A stretch of DNA of 10,277 nt from an uncultured Chromatiaceae bacterium (GCA_937978655.1 CALJUX010000015.1:1-10277), one strand, 5' to 3'; shown: positions 1 to 7,103, numbered from the stretch's first letter. The notes: a model not told the origin generated them from the letters alone. Made by a program: numbers and translations.

Positions 1-1
1 G

Positions 2-309
2 GAGTGTCAGGACACGCAGAAAGAAACTCAACCCTGCACGATACGTAGTGGTAAGTAGCTTGTTGATTTTCCAAATGCCTTCATGTGTGAGTGTATATCC
101 CATTGAGGGGGAGAGAGCAGGCAGCCATCGTAGGAGAGAGTTTGGACACCCAATTGAGTGTCAGGACACGCAGAAAGAAACTCAACCTTGCACGATACTT
201 AGTGGTAAGTAGCTTGTTGATTTTCCATATGTCTTCATGTGTGAGTGGACATCCCAGTGAGGGGGGGAAACAACAGGTAGCCATCGTAGAGGCTACAAAC
301 TGGCAAGCC
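2..309. repeat. 154-bp tandem repeat, two copies, on the 3' side of the RAYT gene
   Basis: Two copies lie head to tail, 2-155 and about 156-309. The starts GAGTGTCAGGACAC at 2 and 156 set the period at 154 bp. The first 90 or so bases of each copy are nearly identical by eye; the rest diverges and similarity fades after about 285. Each copy opens with GTGTC-AG-GACAC, a perfect 5-bp inverted repeat. The junction between copies (145-162) is an 18-nt palindrome with one mismatched pair, centred on AATT. The array begins almost at the window edge, so further copies to the left are possible. No convincing coding frame was found. The GTGTC/GACAC motif is shared with the GTGTCCT repeats on the other side of the transposase, which suggests but does not prove a common origin. 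Confidence 0.85.
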
Positions 310-334
310 ACTGAAAAGGTTTCAAATTTGTACT

Positions 335-472
335 ATGCGTATTTATCTAGGTAATTTTGCGATTGTGTCTCGGCAAATCGTGCAGAAGAGCCGTGCTAAC
401 TGGCTGACGGAAATTGTGAACGAGCATGTCGACGGCTTGATTGAATTGCCGGACTGTTTTAGAACGTTGTGA
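335..472 (+). CDS. Possible small hypothetical protein (45 aa)
   Basis: This short plus-strand frame starts ATG (MRIYLGNFAIVSRQIVQKSR...) and ends ...CFRTL before TGA at 470-472. The composition is protein-like, mixed hydrophobic and charged, but I recognise no family. It is convergent with the RAYT gene, whose stop lies at 483-485, so the two 3' ends are about 10 bp apart. No good ribosome binding site is visible; an AAAAGG run lies about 15 bases before the ATG, which is too far. It could be a remnant of a longer gene, part of the mobile unit, or chance. Confidence 0.2.
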   Translation: MRIYLGNFAIVSRQIVQKSRANWLTEIVNEHVDGLIELPDCFRTL

Positions 473-482
473 GGCTAACTCG

Positions 483-1451
483 TCAGCCAAAAGCCAACCT
501 CGCTGCAGTGATGCCAGCGACACGCTGTTGCCTGAATTTGTCACAGAACTCCTGTATCCGGGCGCTGCAGCCAATGACGCGATGATAAGTTTGTTCTAAA
601 TGCGTGCAGTTGTGTAACCAAGCCGCAGTGTTCATTTTTAACTGTGCAAAAATCGGTGGGATGTCGTTTTTGAGATAGCCCGGTCTTCCTGCTCTGATTT
701 GCCGGCCAGTCCAGTCAACCAATTGAATATATTCGGTGAAGTTATATGGAATGTGTTCGTGATTGTTTTTTTGGTGCGTGTCGCCGGTAAAAGGCAATAG
801 CAGCGGTTTTATTGGGGATTGCGAATTATTAAGCCGGGCTTGAACAGACGTGAAGTTACTGTTTTCCAGTGAATCGGCCATTTGTGCACGAATGGGGTTT
901 AAATCCACATAGGCCATCGCTTGCAACTCAGCACGCTCATCGAGCAACGCTTGTGATTTAAACCGACCTTCCCAAAACCGGCCGGTGCAGTCGTCCTCTG
1001 CATTTGCCATCCGTGCGATGGGTTCATTTAAACAGCGCATAAACCAGCTTAAATCGTAAAGTCGCTCACGTCGTTGTTCAATTTGGCGAAGGGCTTCATC
1101 CAGCTCTGCTTCTGACATGACATCATTTTCCGCGTAGCGTTTAGCAAGAAACGGTAATGAAAACAGAGCTCTCCAGCGGGTTATCACATTTTCGACTGAC
1201 AAATCCAGAGCCCGTTGTTTTTGAATGCGAACCACCAGGTGGTAGTGATTGGACATAATGGCGTAGGCGGAAATATCAATACAAAACAGCTGGGTAAGTT
1301 CAGCCAGCCTTGCGACGATGGCATCACGGCGATGACCAAAATCTTTGTTATCGACGACACCAAACAAAAAAGTTCGGCGTACACAGCGGCTGACAACATG
1401 ATAACTGGGCGTCGTATCAACAGAGACCAGTGTCTTGCGGGGCATAGGCAT
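483..1451 (-). CDS. REP-associated tyrosine transposase (RAYT; Y1/IS200-like HUH family)
   Basis: The 322-aa protein is a single-strand DNA transposase of the Y1 superfamily. The N-terminus (PSYHVVSRCVRRTFLF) is the first beta strand typical of RAYTs. H69-Y70-H71 in SNHYHLVV is the metal-binding HUH motif. The RFWEGRFKSQALL block (158-170) and YVDLNPIRA (181-189) follow. Tyr181 lines up with the catalytic Tyr of E. coli RAYT (DYIYINP). About 130 further residues form a C-terminal extension, making it longer than the roughly 165-aa E. coli protein but usual for the long RAYT type. The ATG at 1451 has AAGGA six bases upstream. RAYT genes in general are single-copy, flanked by the short repeats they are thought to spread. 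Here repeats flank both sides: GTGTCCT units upstream and the 154-bp tandem downstream. The base composition looks more AT-rich than the operon, which fits acquisition. All catalytic residues are present, so it may be active. Confidence 0.9.
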   Translation of the reverse strand: MPMPRKTLVSVDTTPSYHVVSRCVRRTFLFGVVDNKDFGHRRDAIVARLAELTQLFCIDISAYAIMSNHYHLVVRIQKQRALDLSVENVITRWRALFSLPFLAKRYAENDVMSEAELDEALRQIEQRRERLYDLSWFMRCLNEPIARMANAEDDCTGRFWEGRFKSQALLDERAELQAMAYVDLNPIRAQMADSLENSNFTSVQARLNNSQSPIKPLLLPFTGDTHQKNNHEHIPYNFTEYIQLVDWTGRQIRAGRPGYLKNDIPPIFAQLKMNTAAWLHNCTHLEQTYHRVIGCSARIQEFCDKFRQQRVAGITAARLAFG

Positions 1452-1489
1452 AGGATTTCCTTGACGGTCCGTGTCGAAGGTTAATTCTA

Positions 1490-1517
1490 ACTATGGTTGC
1501 TAAAATGTTAATGTCAA
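1490..1517 (-). promoter_or_regulatory. Putative sigma70-type promoter for the RAYT gene
   Basis: On the minus strand a perfect -35 box TTGACA (plus-strand 1512-1517) is followed by a 16-base AT-rich spacer and CATAGT (1490-1495), matching 4 of 6 of the -10 consensus. A better -10 match, TAGAAT, sits further downstream but with an overlong spacer of 22. Transcription would start near 1483, giving a leader of about 30 bases before the ATG at 1451. The -35 region overlaps one arm of a 7-bp inverted repeat (CCTTGAC 1459-1465 / GTCAAGG 1513-1519), whose significance is unclear. Confidence 0.4.
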
Positions 1518-1533
1518 GGCGTGCTGAAACTCA

Positions 1534-1675
1534 GATGGGTGTCTTTGGAATTTTTCTCCGGTGAGTGTCCTCGAAACTTTGTCCTCGTAACTTTTTCTCC
1601 GGTGAGTGTCCTCGAAACTTTTGCTTCGGTGGCTGTCCTCGCAACTTGCTGTGGGTGTCCTGCGAAGAAAGTTGC
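1534..1675 (+). repeat. Intergenic GTGTCCT repeat array between RAYT and the ExoP-type GH3
   Basis: Six degenerate units carry a shared core: GATGGGTGTC (1534-1543), then GTCCTCG at 1567, 1581, 1608 and 1635, and GTCCTGC at 1657. Three units continue as GTCCTCGAAACTTT, GTCCTCGTAACTTT and GTCCTCGCAACTT. A 41-bp block starting CTCCGGTGAGTGTCC at 1556 is repeated at 1597. The last unit forms an inverted repeat, GCAACTT (1641-1647) with AAGTTGC (1669-1675). Spacing is irregular (14, 27, 27, 22 bp), which rules out CRISPR. The unit GTGGGTGTCCTGCGAAGA at 1651 closely resembles GTGGCTGTCCTGCGAAGA at 1961 inside the neighbouring gene. Confidence 0.8.
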
Positions 1676-1702
1676 CGGCTCCTGTTCCTGACCCTGTTAA
1701 TA

Positions 1703-1744
1703 CTGCGGGCACTTGCCATCGAGTTATGGTCTGGGTGCCCGCAG
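1703..1744 (-). other. Long hairpin just downstream of the last operon gene
   Basis: CTGCGGGCAC (1703-1712) and GTGCCCGCAG (1735-1744) form a perfect 10-bp GC-rich stem. The 22-base loop holds a second small pairing, CCAT (1716-1719) with ATGG (1726-1729). On the minus strand the stem begins about 10 bases after the TGA of the ExoP-type GH3 gene. No U-run follows, since the next bases read TATTAACAGG, so it is not a classical intrinsic terminator. It could stabilise the operon mRNA 3' end, assist Rho-dependent ending, or be a REP-like palindrome related to the adjacent RAYT. Confidence 0.55.
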
Positions 1745-1754
1745 AGCATTATTG

Positions 1755-4364
1755 TCAACCACCACAAATCCCATTGCCTTCGTTTTCAGCCAAGCGGGCT
1801 CTGGCAAGCTGCAGTTGCAGGCCTTTACTGGCGCTAACCAGCAGCGGGTGGCTGATTTTTGTCAGGTCAAAGGCTTTGTTCGCTTCGGTAAAGCAACGCA
1901 ACGGGATTTTCAGGAATCGCCAGCCTTCTTGTGGATGTCCTGTGGGGAGGCTGCTTTCGAGTGGCTGTCCTGCGAAGACGGCTGTGAAGTCGAGCAAAGA
2001 TTCACAGCCTGACTGGCCGGAGATGCAGCGCATGCCGAGCAGCACTTTGCTGCCTGGCTCCGGCATCGCCAGTACGCGATATTCCAGTTCCAGCACCATG
2101 TCACCGTTCGCCTGCCGCGCGAGGTCAATGCTATGTTGCTGCGCGTGCGCAATAGCTGCTGTGGCTGGCGCGTTGAAGCTCAGCAATACGGAATCTTCCT
2201 GTTGTAGCCGATCTGTCGCTTTGCTGGTCAGGGCGCCGGTGGTGGATCGCTGCAGCGGATCTGTCACCACTGTGATGTTCTCATGTTCAACTAACTGCAG
2301 CTGCCATGGATTGACCGCTTTACCCGCATGTAAATATCGGCTGAAATTTGCCACCAAATCGGCGCTGATGCCGGAATTTTCACTGAGTTTCGCCACCTGA
2401 ATATCATCCTGGTAAGTCAGGCCATAACCAAAAGCGAACTGAGGGTTGTAGTCGGCATCGCCAATATTCAGTGGTTTGCCGGTCGCATCGGCCGGCCAGG
2501 AGAATGGCAGTTTGCCCTGGAAATCAAAACGCACTGTGCCATCTGGTGCCCGCACCAGCACATCGGCAATAGCGCCACCTTCAGTGCCCGGTAAAAACGC
2601 GGCGACAAAAGCATCGGACTGGTTCAGCTCCGGATTGACCCACAAAGGCCGGCCGGATAAAAACACGGAGATGGTTGGAATGCCCTGAGCTTTTAATTCC
2701 GTCAACAGCTGCAAAGCACGGCTGTCGTCAAACGCCAGATGGGCGCGGTCGCCGACAAACTCGGCATAAGGTTCTTCACCAAACACCACGATGGCGACAT
2801 CCGGTTTGCTGGTAAAACGGCCATTTTCACTGAGTTCGACTGTGCCACCCCCGGCTGTCAGTGCAGTTTTTAAGCCTGCATAAATCGATTCACCATGCGG
2901 GAAATCGATGTTTTTATTGCCGGCACCTTGCCAGCTTAAGGTCCAGCCGCCGCTTTGTTTACCGATATGGTCGGCGCCGTCCCCGGCCACTAATACTTTG
3001 CTACCTGCTTTGATCGGCAGCAGCTGCTGATTATTTTTCAGCAATACCAGGGACTTACGCGCCGCTTCTCGCGCGACGGCACGATGTTCTGTGCTGCCCA
3101 GCAAGTCAAATTTGCCGGCCAGCGGACGTTTGGACGGTTGCACCTGCTCAAACAGGCCCATTTCAGCTTTGATCCGCAGCACCCGGCTGACGGCTTCATC
3201 CAGACGAGCAGCCGAAATACGGCCATCTTGGACCTGCGCCAGTGTATTTTCGTACAACTGCTGCCAGCTATCCGGCGCCATAAACACATCCAGGCCGGCG
3301 TTTAATGCATTCGCACAGTCGGTTGGTGTGCAGCCTTTAACCTGGCCATGCCCGTTCCAGTCGCCGACGACAAAACCATCAAACCCCATCCGGCCGACCA
3401 GCACGTCGCTCAACATCGGCTCGAAACCATGCATTTTTTCGCCGTACCAGCTGTTATACGATGCCATCACGACGCGGGCGCCGGCCTTGATCGCGCTGTA
3501 ATAGGGCAGGCCATGCAGGTCGCGTAACTGGGCTTCGCTATGCTGATTGTCGCCCTGATCTTTGCCGTTGATGGTGCCGCCATCGCCGAGGAAATGTTTG
3601 ACGGTGGCCAGCATATGATTGCCGCGCAGGAAGTCGGCGCTGCCCGGAACGCCCTGAATACCCTGCAGAATTTCCGGCGCGTAAGACGCCACCAGCGCCG
3701 GATCTTCGCCATAAGATTCATAAGTGCGGCCCCAGCGGTCGTCGCGCACTACGGCAATGGTGGGGGCGAAGGTCCAGTCGAGACCCGTTACCTGCATTTC
3801 GATGGCGGTGATTTGGCCGATTTTACGCAAAAGTTTAGGTTCACGCATCGCGCCTAAACCAATGTTATGCGGGAAAATAATGGCGCCTTTGACATTGCTG
3901 TGGCCGTGCACGGCGTCTGTGCCCCACATCACCGGAATATAAGGCCGGCCGTCGCTGGTGTCGGTGCTGGCTTGCCAGAAGGCATCAGCCAGTTCCAGCC
4001 AGGCTTTAGGGCCTACTCTGTTGTCCCGGCCGGGCGCTGAATTGCCACCGTTTAACACACTGCCGAGATAATAATCCCGCACTTGTTTTGGTGTGACGGA
4101 CGCGATGTCGGCCTGAATTAACTGCCCGACTTTTTGCGCCGGGTTCATCTGCGCCAGCAGTGCTTGCACTTTGGCTTCAATGGCCGGCGTGCGTGCGATG
4201 GGAGGCTGCTGCTGCGGCCAGTTGTCCGGCTGGATCTGCGGTGTTACCGCAGTATTCGTGACGATGGTGGGTATTGCCGCCGGGGCTGGCTCCGGGGCTT
4301 TGCTGCATGCGCCAATGGCCAGACTGGCAGATAGCAGCAAACCGGTGCTGAGTTCTTTTTGCAT
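1755..4364 (-). CDS. GH3 exo-beta-glucosidase/beta-xylosidase, ExoP type, putative lipoprotein
   Basis: The protein has about 869 residues from the chosen start. It would hydrolyse beta-linked oligosaccharides from the non-reducing end. The ATG at 4364 is preferred over the upstream ATG at 4410-4412: it has GGAGA seven bases ahead and gives a clean lipoprotein signal, MQKELSTGLLL...IGAC, lipobox IGA-Cys20. A Pro/Ala-rich linker follows. The GH3 barrel spans roughly 55-400: GTDAVHGHS, the RWGRTYESYGEDP block, VKHF, and the nucleophile Asp335 in GFVVGDWNGHG. The alpha/beta sandwich follows (KSLVLLKNN), with GEEPYAE near 529-535 carrying the likely acid/base Glu, as in barley ExoI-type enzymes. 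The region after about 655 matches the C-terminal Ig/galactose-binding-like domain of ExoP enzymes. It is the last gene of the operon, 57 bp after the other GH3. A repeat-derived insert lies near residues 798-812. Substrate (gluco- or xylo-oligomers) cannot be settled from sequence; the neighbours favour xylo-oligomers. Confidence 0.9.
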   Translation of the reverse strand: MQKELSTGLLLSASLAIGACSKAPEPAPAAIPTIVTNTAVTPQIQPDNWPQQQPPIARTPAIEAKVQALLAQMNPAQKVGQLIQADIASVTPKQVRDYYLGSVLNGGNSAPGRDNRVGPKAWLELADAFWQASTDTSDGRPYIPVMWGTDAVHGHSNVKGAIIFPHNIGLGAMREPKLLRKIGQITAIEMQVTGLDWTFAPTIAVVRDDRWGRTYESYGEDPALVASYAPEILQGIQGVPGSADFLRGNHMLATVKHFLGDGGTINGKDQGDNQHSEAQLRDLHGLPYYSAIKAGARVVMASYNSWYGEKMHGFEPMLSDVLVGRMGFDGFVVGDWNGHGQVKGCTPTDCANALNAGLDVFMAPDSWQQLYENTLAQVQDGRISAARLDEAVSRVLRIKAEMGLFEQVQPSKRPLAGKFDLLGSTEHRAVAREAARKSLVLLKNNQQLLPIKAGSKVLVAGDGADHIGKQSGGWTLSWQGAGNKNIDFPHGESIYAGLKTALTAGGGTVELSENGRFTSKPDVAIVVFGEEPYAEFVGDRAHLAFDDSRALQLLTELKAQGIPTISVFLSGRPLWVNPELNQSDAFVAAFLPGTEGGAIADVLVRAPDGTVRFDFQGKLPFSWPADATGKPLNIGDADYNPQFAFGYGLTYQDDIQVAKLSENSGISADLVANFSRYLHAGKAVNPWQLQLVEHENITVVTDPLQRSTTGALTSKATDRLQQEDSVLLSFNAPATAAIAHAQQHSIDLARQANGDMVLELEYRVLAMPEPGSKVLLGMRCISGQSGCESLLDFTAVFAGQPLESSLPTGHPQEGWRFLKIPLRCFTEANKAFDLTKISHPLLVSASKGLQLQLARARLAENEGNGICGG
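1931..1978 (+). repeat. GTGTCCTG repeat pair inside the ExoP-type GH3 coding sequence
   Basis: Two core-like units lie in the plus strand, GTGGATGTCCTG (1931-1942) and GTGGCTGTCCTGCG (1961-1974), 30 bp apart. The gene reads them antisense and in frame as TGHP and AGQP within the stretch FAGQPLESSLPTGHPQEGW. ExoP-type C-terminal domains usually run directly from this strand into a GxWxxLxIPLxCF motif, here EGWRFLKIPLRCF. About 13 extra residues therefore seem to have been added. The second unit closely matches the intergenic unit at 1651. Confidence 0.6.
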
Positions 4365-4373
4365 ATGTTCTCC
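4365..4373 (-). promoter_or_regulatory. Ribosome binding site deciding the ExoP-type GH3 start
   Basis: On the minus strand GGAGA (plus-strand 4369-4373) precedes the ATG at 4364 with four intervening bases after GGAGA (seven after GGA). The alternative ATG at 4412 is preceded by CCTCAATTT, with no Shine-Dalgarno-like run, and would place 16 polar residues ahead of the signal peptide. Confidence 0.65.
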
Positions 4374-4421
4374 AGAGTCCGGCTGGCACGCCGCCTGATG
4401 GTGGTTGTTCATAAATTGAGG

Positions 4422-7103
4422 TTATTCAAGCAGTTCAGCGCTGCTTTGCAAGGCACGGGCAGCGCCGATATCGGTCACTGCGCCTTCGATAGTCAAAGCC
4501 CCGCGCAGCCGGATGTCGGCGGATGAGCTGCCAATCATCAGGCGAATTTCGCCGGGCTCTACCACCCAGCGCATCTGGCTGTCCAGAAACGCCAGCTGAT
4601 TAACCGGCACTTTAAATTGCAGCTGCGCTGTCTGGCCCGGCTTCAGGCTGACACGGGCAAAACTGGCCAGTTGCTGTACCGGCCGGGTGATGCTGGCGAC
4701 CGGGTCCTGCACATAAAGTTGCACCACTTCAGTGCCGGCACGCGTACCGCTGTTTTTGATACGCAGGCGCACTTTGGCCTCGCCGCCGGCGGCTACCCGC
4801 GGCGTGTCGATTTGCAGGTCGCTGTAGTTGAATTCGGTGTAGCTCAGGCCGTGGCCAAAGGGATATAACGGGCTGATGTCGTCATGCAGATAACCGCGGC
4901 TGGCCGCAGCTTTATGATTGTAAAACTGCGGCAGATGTCCGGCGCTGCGTGGGAAAGTGATGGGCAATTTGCCGGACGGATTCACCACGCCAAATAACAC
5001 GCGGGCCAGCGCAGTGCCGGTTTCTTGCCCCAGGTACCAGGCTTCGATAATCGCAGGCATTTGGGTCGCGAGCTTGCCAAGCGCCAGCGGCCGGCCGTTA
5101 CTGAGCACCAGTACCACAGGTTTATTGCCGGCTGCGGCCAGAACTTGTTCTGCCAGCAGTTGTTGATCGGCACTGAGTTCCAGCGTGGTGCGATCGCCCA
5201 GATGTTGGTCGGCCCAGGCTTCGCGCGCCATGCCCTCGTTTTCACCTAGCACCAGCACTATGGCGTCGGCGGTTTTTGCCAGTTGCACCGCTTCTGCGCG
5301 CAGGCGGGCGTTGTCCGCCGCATCTGCCGCCACAGTGTCGTCATGGTTCCAGCGCAACATTGAATAAGTGCCGGCTTGCTGACTGCGCTGCTGTAAGGCT
5401 AAAGCCGCTGCTGCGGCTAAGGCATTGGTGCTGGATGTGTCGGTGCTTTGTGTTGTTGCAGCTGAGCTTTTGGGCTGCAAAAAGTTGTTGCTGCTGATCC
5501 GGGCACCGCGGGCAAAGCTGACTTTGGTCTGACCTGAACCATACGCCTGCAACTGTTGCTGCAGACCCTGCATGATAGAAACGGTCTGGCGCGGAATGCT
5601 GCTGTAACCGCCGAGCAAAGTTTCATCGGCATGCGGGCCTATCACTGCCAGATGACGGATGCTGTGGACATCCAGCGGCAGGATTCTGTGGACACCCACC
5701 GATGCAGAGGTTCCAGACGGGGTTCCCAGGACACCCACCGATGCCGCGCCGTCATTTTTCAGCAGGACTTTATGGACACCCACCGATGCAGAGGTTTCAG
5801 GCGGAGTTCCCAGGACACCCACCGATGCCGCGCTATCATTTTTCAGCAGCACGATGGATTTTTCCGCCAGTTGCAACGCCAAAGCGCGCGACTCGGTGTT
5901 GCCCAGTGCCGCATCTGCGGCATCCATATCCACCTCAGATTGCTCGAATAAACCCAGGCGAAATTTCAGCGTCAGAATACGCCGCACCGCGTCATCTATG
6001 ACTGCTACATCCAGCGCGCCGCTTTTTAACTGTGTGGCCAGCAGCGGATACGCTTTAGGATCTGGCGTCTCCATATCCACTCCGGCGAGCAACGCCGCTT
6101 TGGCGGCTTCTGCATCATCGGCAAACAACTGATGACGGCTACGCAGCTCCTGAATAGCAAAATAGTCGCTGACAACCGCGCCCTGAAACCCCCACTGTTT
6201 GCGCACCACATCCTGCAGTAACTGTTGATTGATATGCGACGGAATGCCGTCGACTTCGTTATACGACGGCATCACACTGGCAGCATTTGCCAATTTTATT
6301 GCCGCCTCAAACGGGGTTAAAAACATTTCGGCCAGTTCACGCGGCGCGATATGCGCCGGTGCGGTATTCACGCCGGCTTGCGGTTGACCGTGACCGGTCA
6401 GGTGCTTCAGGGTGGCAACGACTTTGTCTTTGGCAAACATACCGACAGAGCCGCTGTCGCCCTGCAGACCGCGCACCGCCGCAACTCCCAGCGTCGACAC
6501 CAGATAAGGGTCTTCGCCCAGCGTTTCTTCAATCCGGCCCCAGCGCGGGTCGCGGCCGATATCCAGCACCGGCGACAAAGCCCAGTGTGCGCCAGTGGCG
6601 CGCATCTCACGTGCCGCCACTGCGGCCATCGCCTGCATGTCGTCTGGCGACCAGCTCGCCGCCATTGCCAGCGCTTGCGGAAAACTGGTGGCATCAAACG
6701 CGACATAACCATGCAGCGCTTCTTCATGCATCAGCGCCGGAATGCCCAGCCTGGTGTGTTCGCGTAGCCAGCGCTGTGCCGCGTTATTAAATTCAGCAGT
6801 TTGCTTGGGCGTTTTAAATTCGCTGGGCCGGGCGATATGACCAATGCCATGCGGCATCAGCGTCGCTGCTTTTTCTGGCAAAAACTGCAGCTTGGCATCT
6901 TCCATCTGCCGGCGCTGGTGCCAGACGCTTTGCAGCTGCGCCAGTTTTTCCGGGAGCGTCATGCGCTGCAACAAATCCTCAGTGCGTTCACTGACCGAAC
7001 GCGCCGGGTCCTGATAAGGCAACTTCGTCGTTGCGGCAACGGCGCTGCTAAGCACTGTGATAGACGCGGCCGCTGATACGGCACTGAGCAGAGATTTACG
7101 CAT
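4422..7103 (-). CDS. GH3 beta-xylosidase/beta-glucosidase, exported, with in-frame repeat insertion
   Basis: The protein has 893 residues from the ATG at 7103. A GTG directly upstream (7106) is too close to the AGGA ribosome site. A Sec signal peptide (MRKSLLSAVSAAASI...AVA) implies periplasmic or outer location. The barrel holds MHEEALHG (about 126-133), DPRWGRIEETLGEDP (185-199), KHLTGHG (233-239) and nucleophile Asp313 in GAVVSDYF. The sandwich domain follows with EGMAREAWADQHLGDR (623-638) and GQETGTA. A fibronectin III-like domain closes it (about 765-860), giving the typical BglX/Xyl3-like order. Xylosidase or glucosidase specificity is undecided; the GH8, GH43 and transporter neighbours suggest xylo-oligosaccharides. 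Oddities: about 50 residues of tandem repeat split the conserved LLKND-(G)-ILPLD strand near 424-473, and a Ser/Thr/Ala/Gln-rich stretch sits near 540-580. The frame stays intact across both. The gap to GH43 upstream is about 78 bp, and the next GH3 follows closely, so it is probably co-transcribed. Confidence 0.92.
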   Translation of the reverse strand: MRKSLLSAVSAAASITVLSSAVAATTKLPYQDPARSVSERTEDLLQRMTLPEKLAQLQSVWHQRRQMEDAKLQFLPEKAATLMPHGIGHIARPSEFKTPKQTAEFNNAAQRWLREHTRLGIPALMHEEALHGYVAFDATSFPQALAMAASWSPDDMQAMAAVAAREMRATGAHWALSPVLDIGRDPRWGRIEETLGEDPYLVSTLGVAAVRGLQGDSGSVGMFAKDKVVATLKHLTGHGQPQAGVNTAPAHIAPRELAEMFLTPFEAAIKLANAASVMPSYNEVDGIPSHINQQLLQDVVRKQWGFQGAVVSDYFAIQELRSRHQLFADDAEAAKAALLAGVDMETPDPKAYPLLATQLKSGALDVAVIDDAVRRILTLKFRLGLFEQSEVDMDAADAALGNTESRALALQLAEKSIVLLKNDSAASVGVLGTPPETSASVGVHKVLLKNDGAASVGVLGTPSGTSASVGVHRILPLDVHSIRHLAVIGPHADETLLGGYSSIPRQTVSIMQGLQQQLQAYGSGQTKVSFARGARISSNNFLQPKSSAATTQSTDTSSTNALAAAAALALQQRSQQAGTYSMLRWNHDDTVAADAADNARLRAEAVQLAKTADAIVLVLGENEGMAREAWADQHLGDRTTLELSADQQLLAEQVLAAAGNKPVVLVLSNGRPLALGKLATQMPAIIEAWYLGQETGTALARVLFGVVNPSGKLPITFPRSAGHLPQFYNHKAAASRGYLHDDISPLYPFGHGLSYTEFNYSDLQIDTPRVAAGGEAKVRLRIKNSGTRAGTEVVQLYVQDPVASITRPVQQLASFARVSLKPGQTAQLQFKVPVNQLAFLDSQMRWVVEPGEIRLMIGSSSADIRLRGALTIEGAVTDIGAARALQSSAELLE
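5685..5852 (-). repeat. 84-bp tandem duplication with four GGTGGGTGTCC cores inside the exported GH3 gene
   Basis: Units 5685-5768 and 5769-5852 differ at about eight positions by eye. Each contains two copies of GGACACCCACCGATGC (plus strand 5690, 5729, 5774, 5813; alternating spacing 39 and 45). Sense translation gives ASVGVLGTP and SASVGVH twice. The period is 28 codons and includes the native VLLKND codons, so part of the host gene was duplicated together with the repeat. Removing the insert would restore the usual GH3 strand LLKND-(G)-ILPLD. The core is sense with respect to the gene here, opposite to the copies in the GH8 and ExoP-type genes. Confidence 0.9.

Noticed and set aside
1459..1519. 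Inverted repeat CCTTGAC/GTCAAGG as transposon ends or an operator
   Set aside because: A 7-bp match 47 bases apart is weak, and one arm coincides with the -35 box; mentioned only with the promoter.
1606..2400. 264-aa plus-strand open frame opposite the ExoP-type GH3
   Set aside because: It is Ser/Cys-rich, resembles no family, and lies antisense to a well-supported GH3 domain and across the repeat array; it is an antisense shadow.
4365..4421. Separate promoter or terminator between the two GH3 genes
   Set aside because: The 57-bp gap shows only the ribosome binding site; no convincing -35/-10 pair or hairpin with U-run was found.
5556..6132. Plus-strand frames (131 and 157 aa) with repeated DTHRCR / GHPPMQR / TPTDAE peptides
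   Set aside because: These are the antisense readings of the repeat insert in the GH3 gene; their openness reflects the stop-free core, not an overlapping gene.
6287..6790. 167-aa plus-strand frame
   Set aside because: It is Arg/Pro/Ala-rich and antisense to the conserved GH3 barrel; no start signal or recognisable domain.
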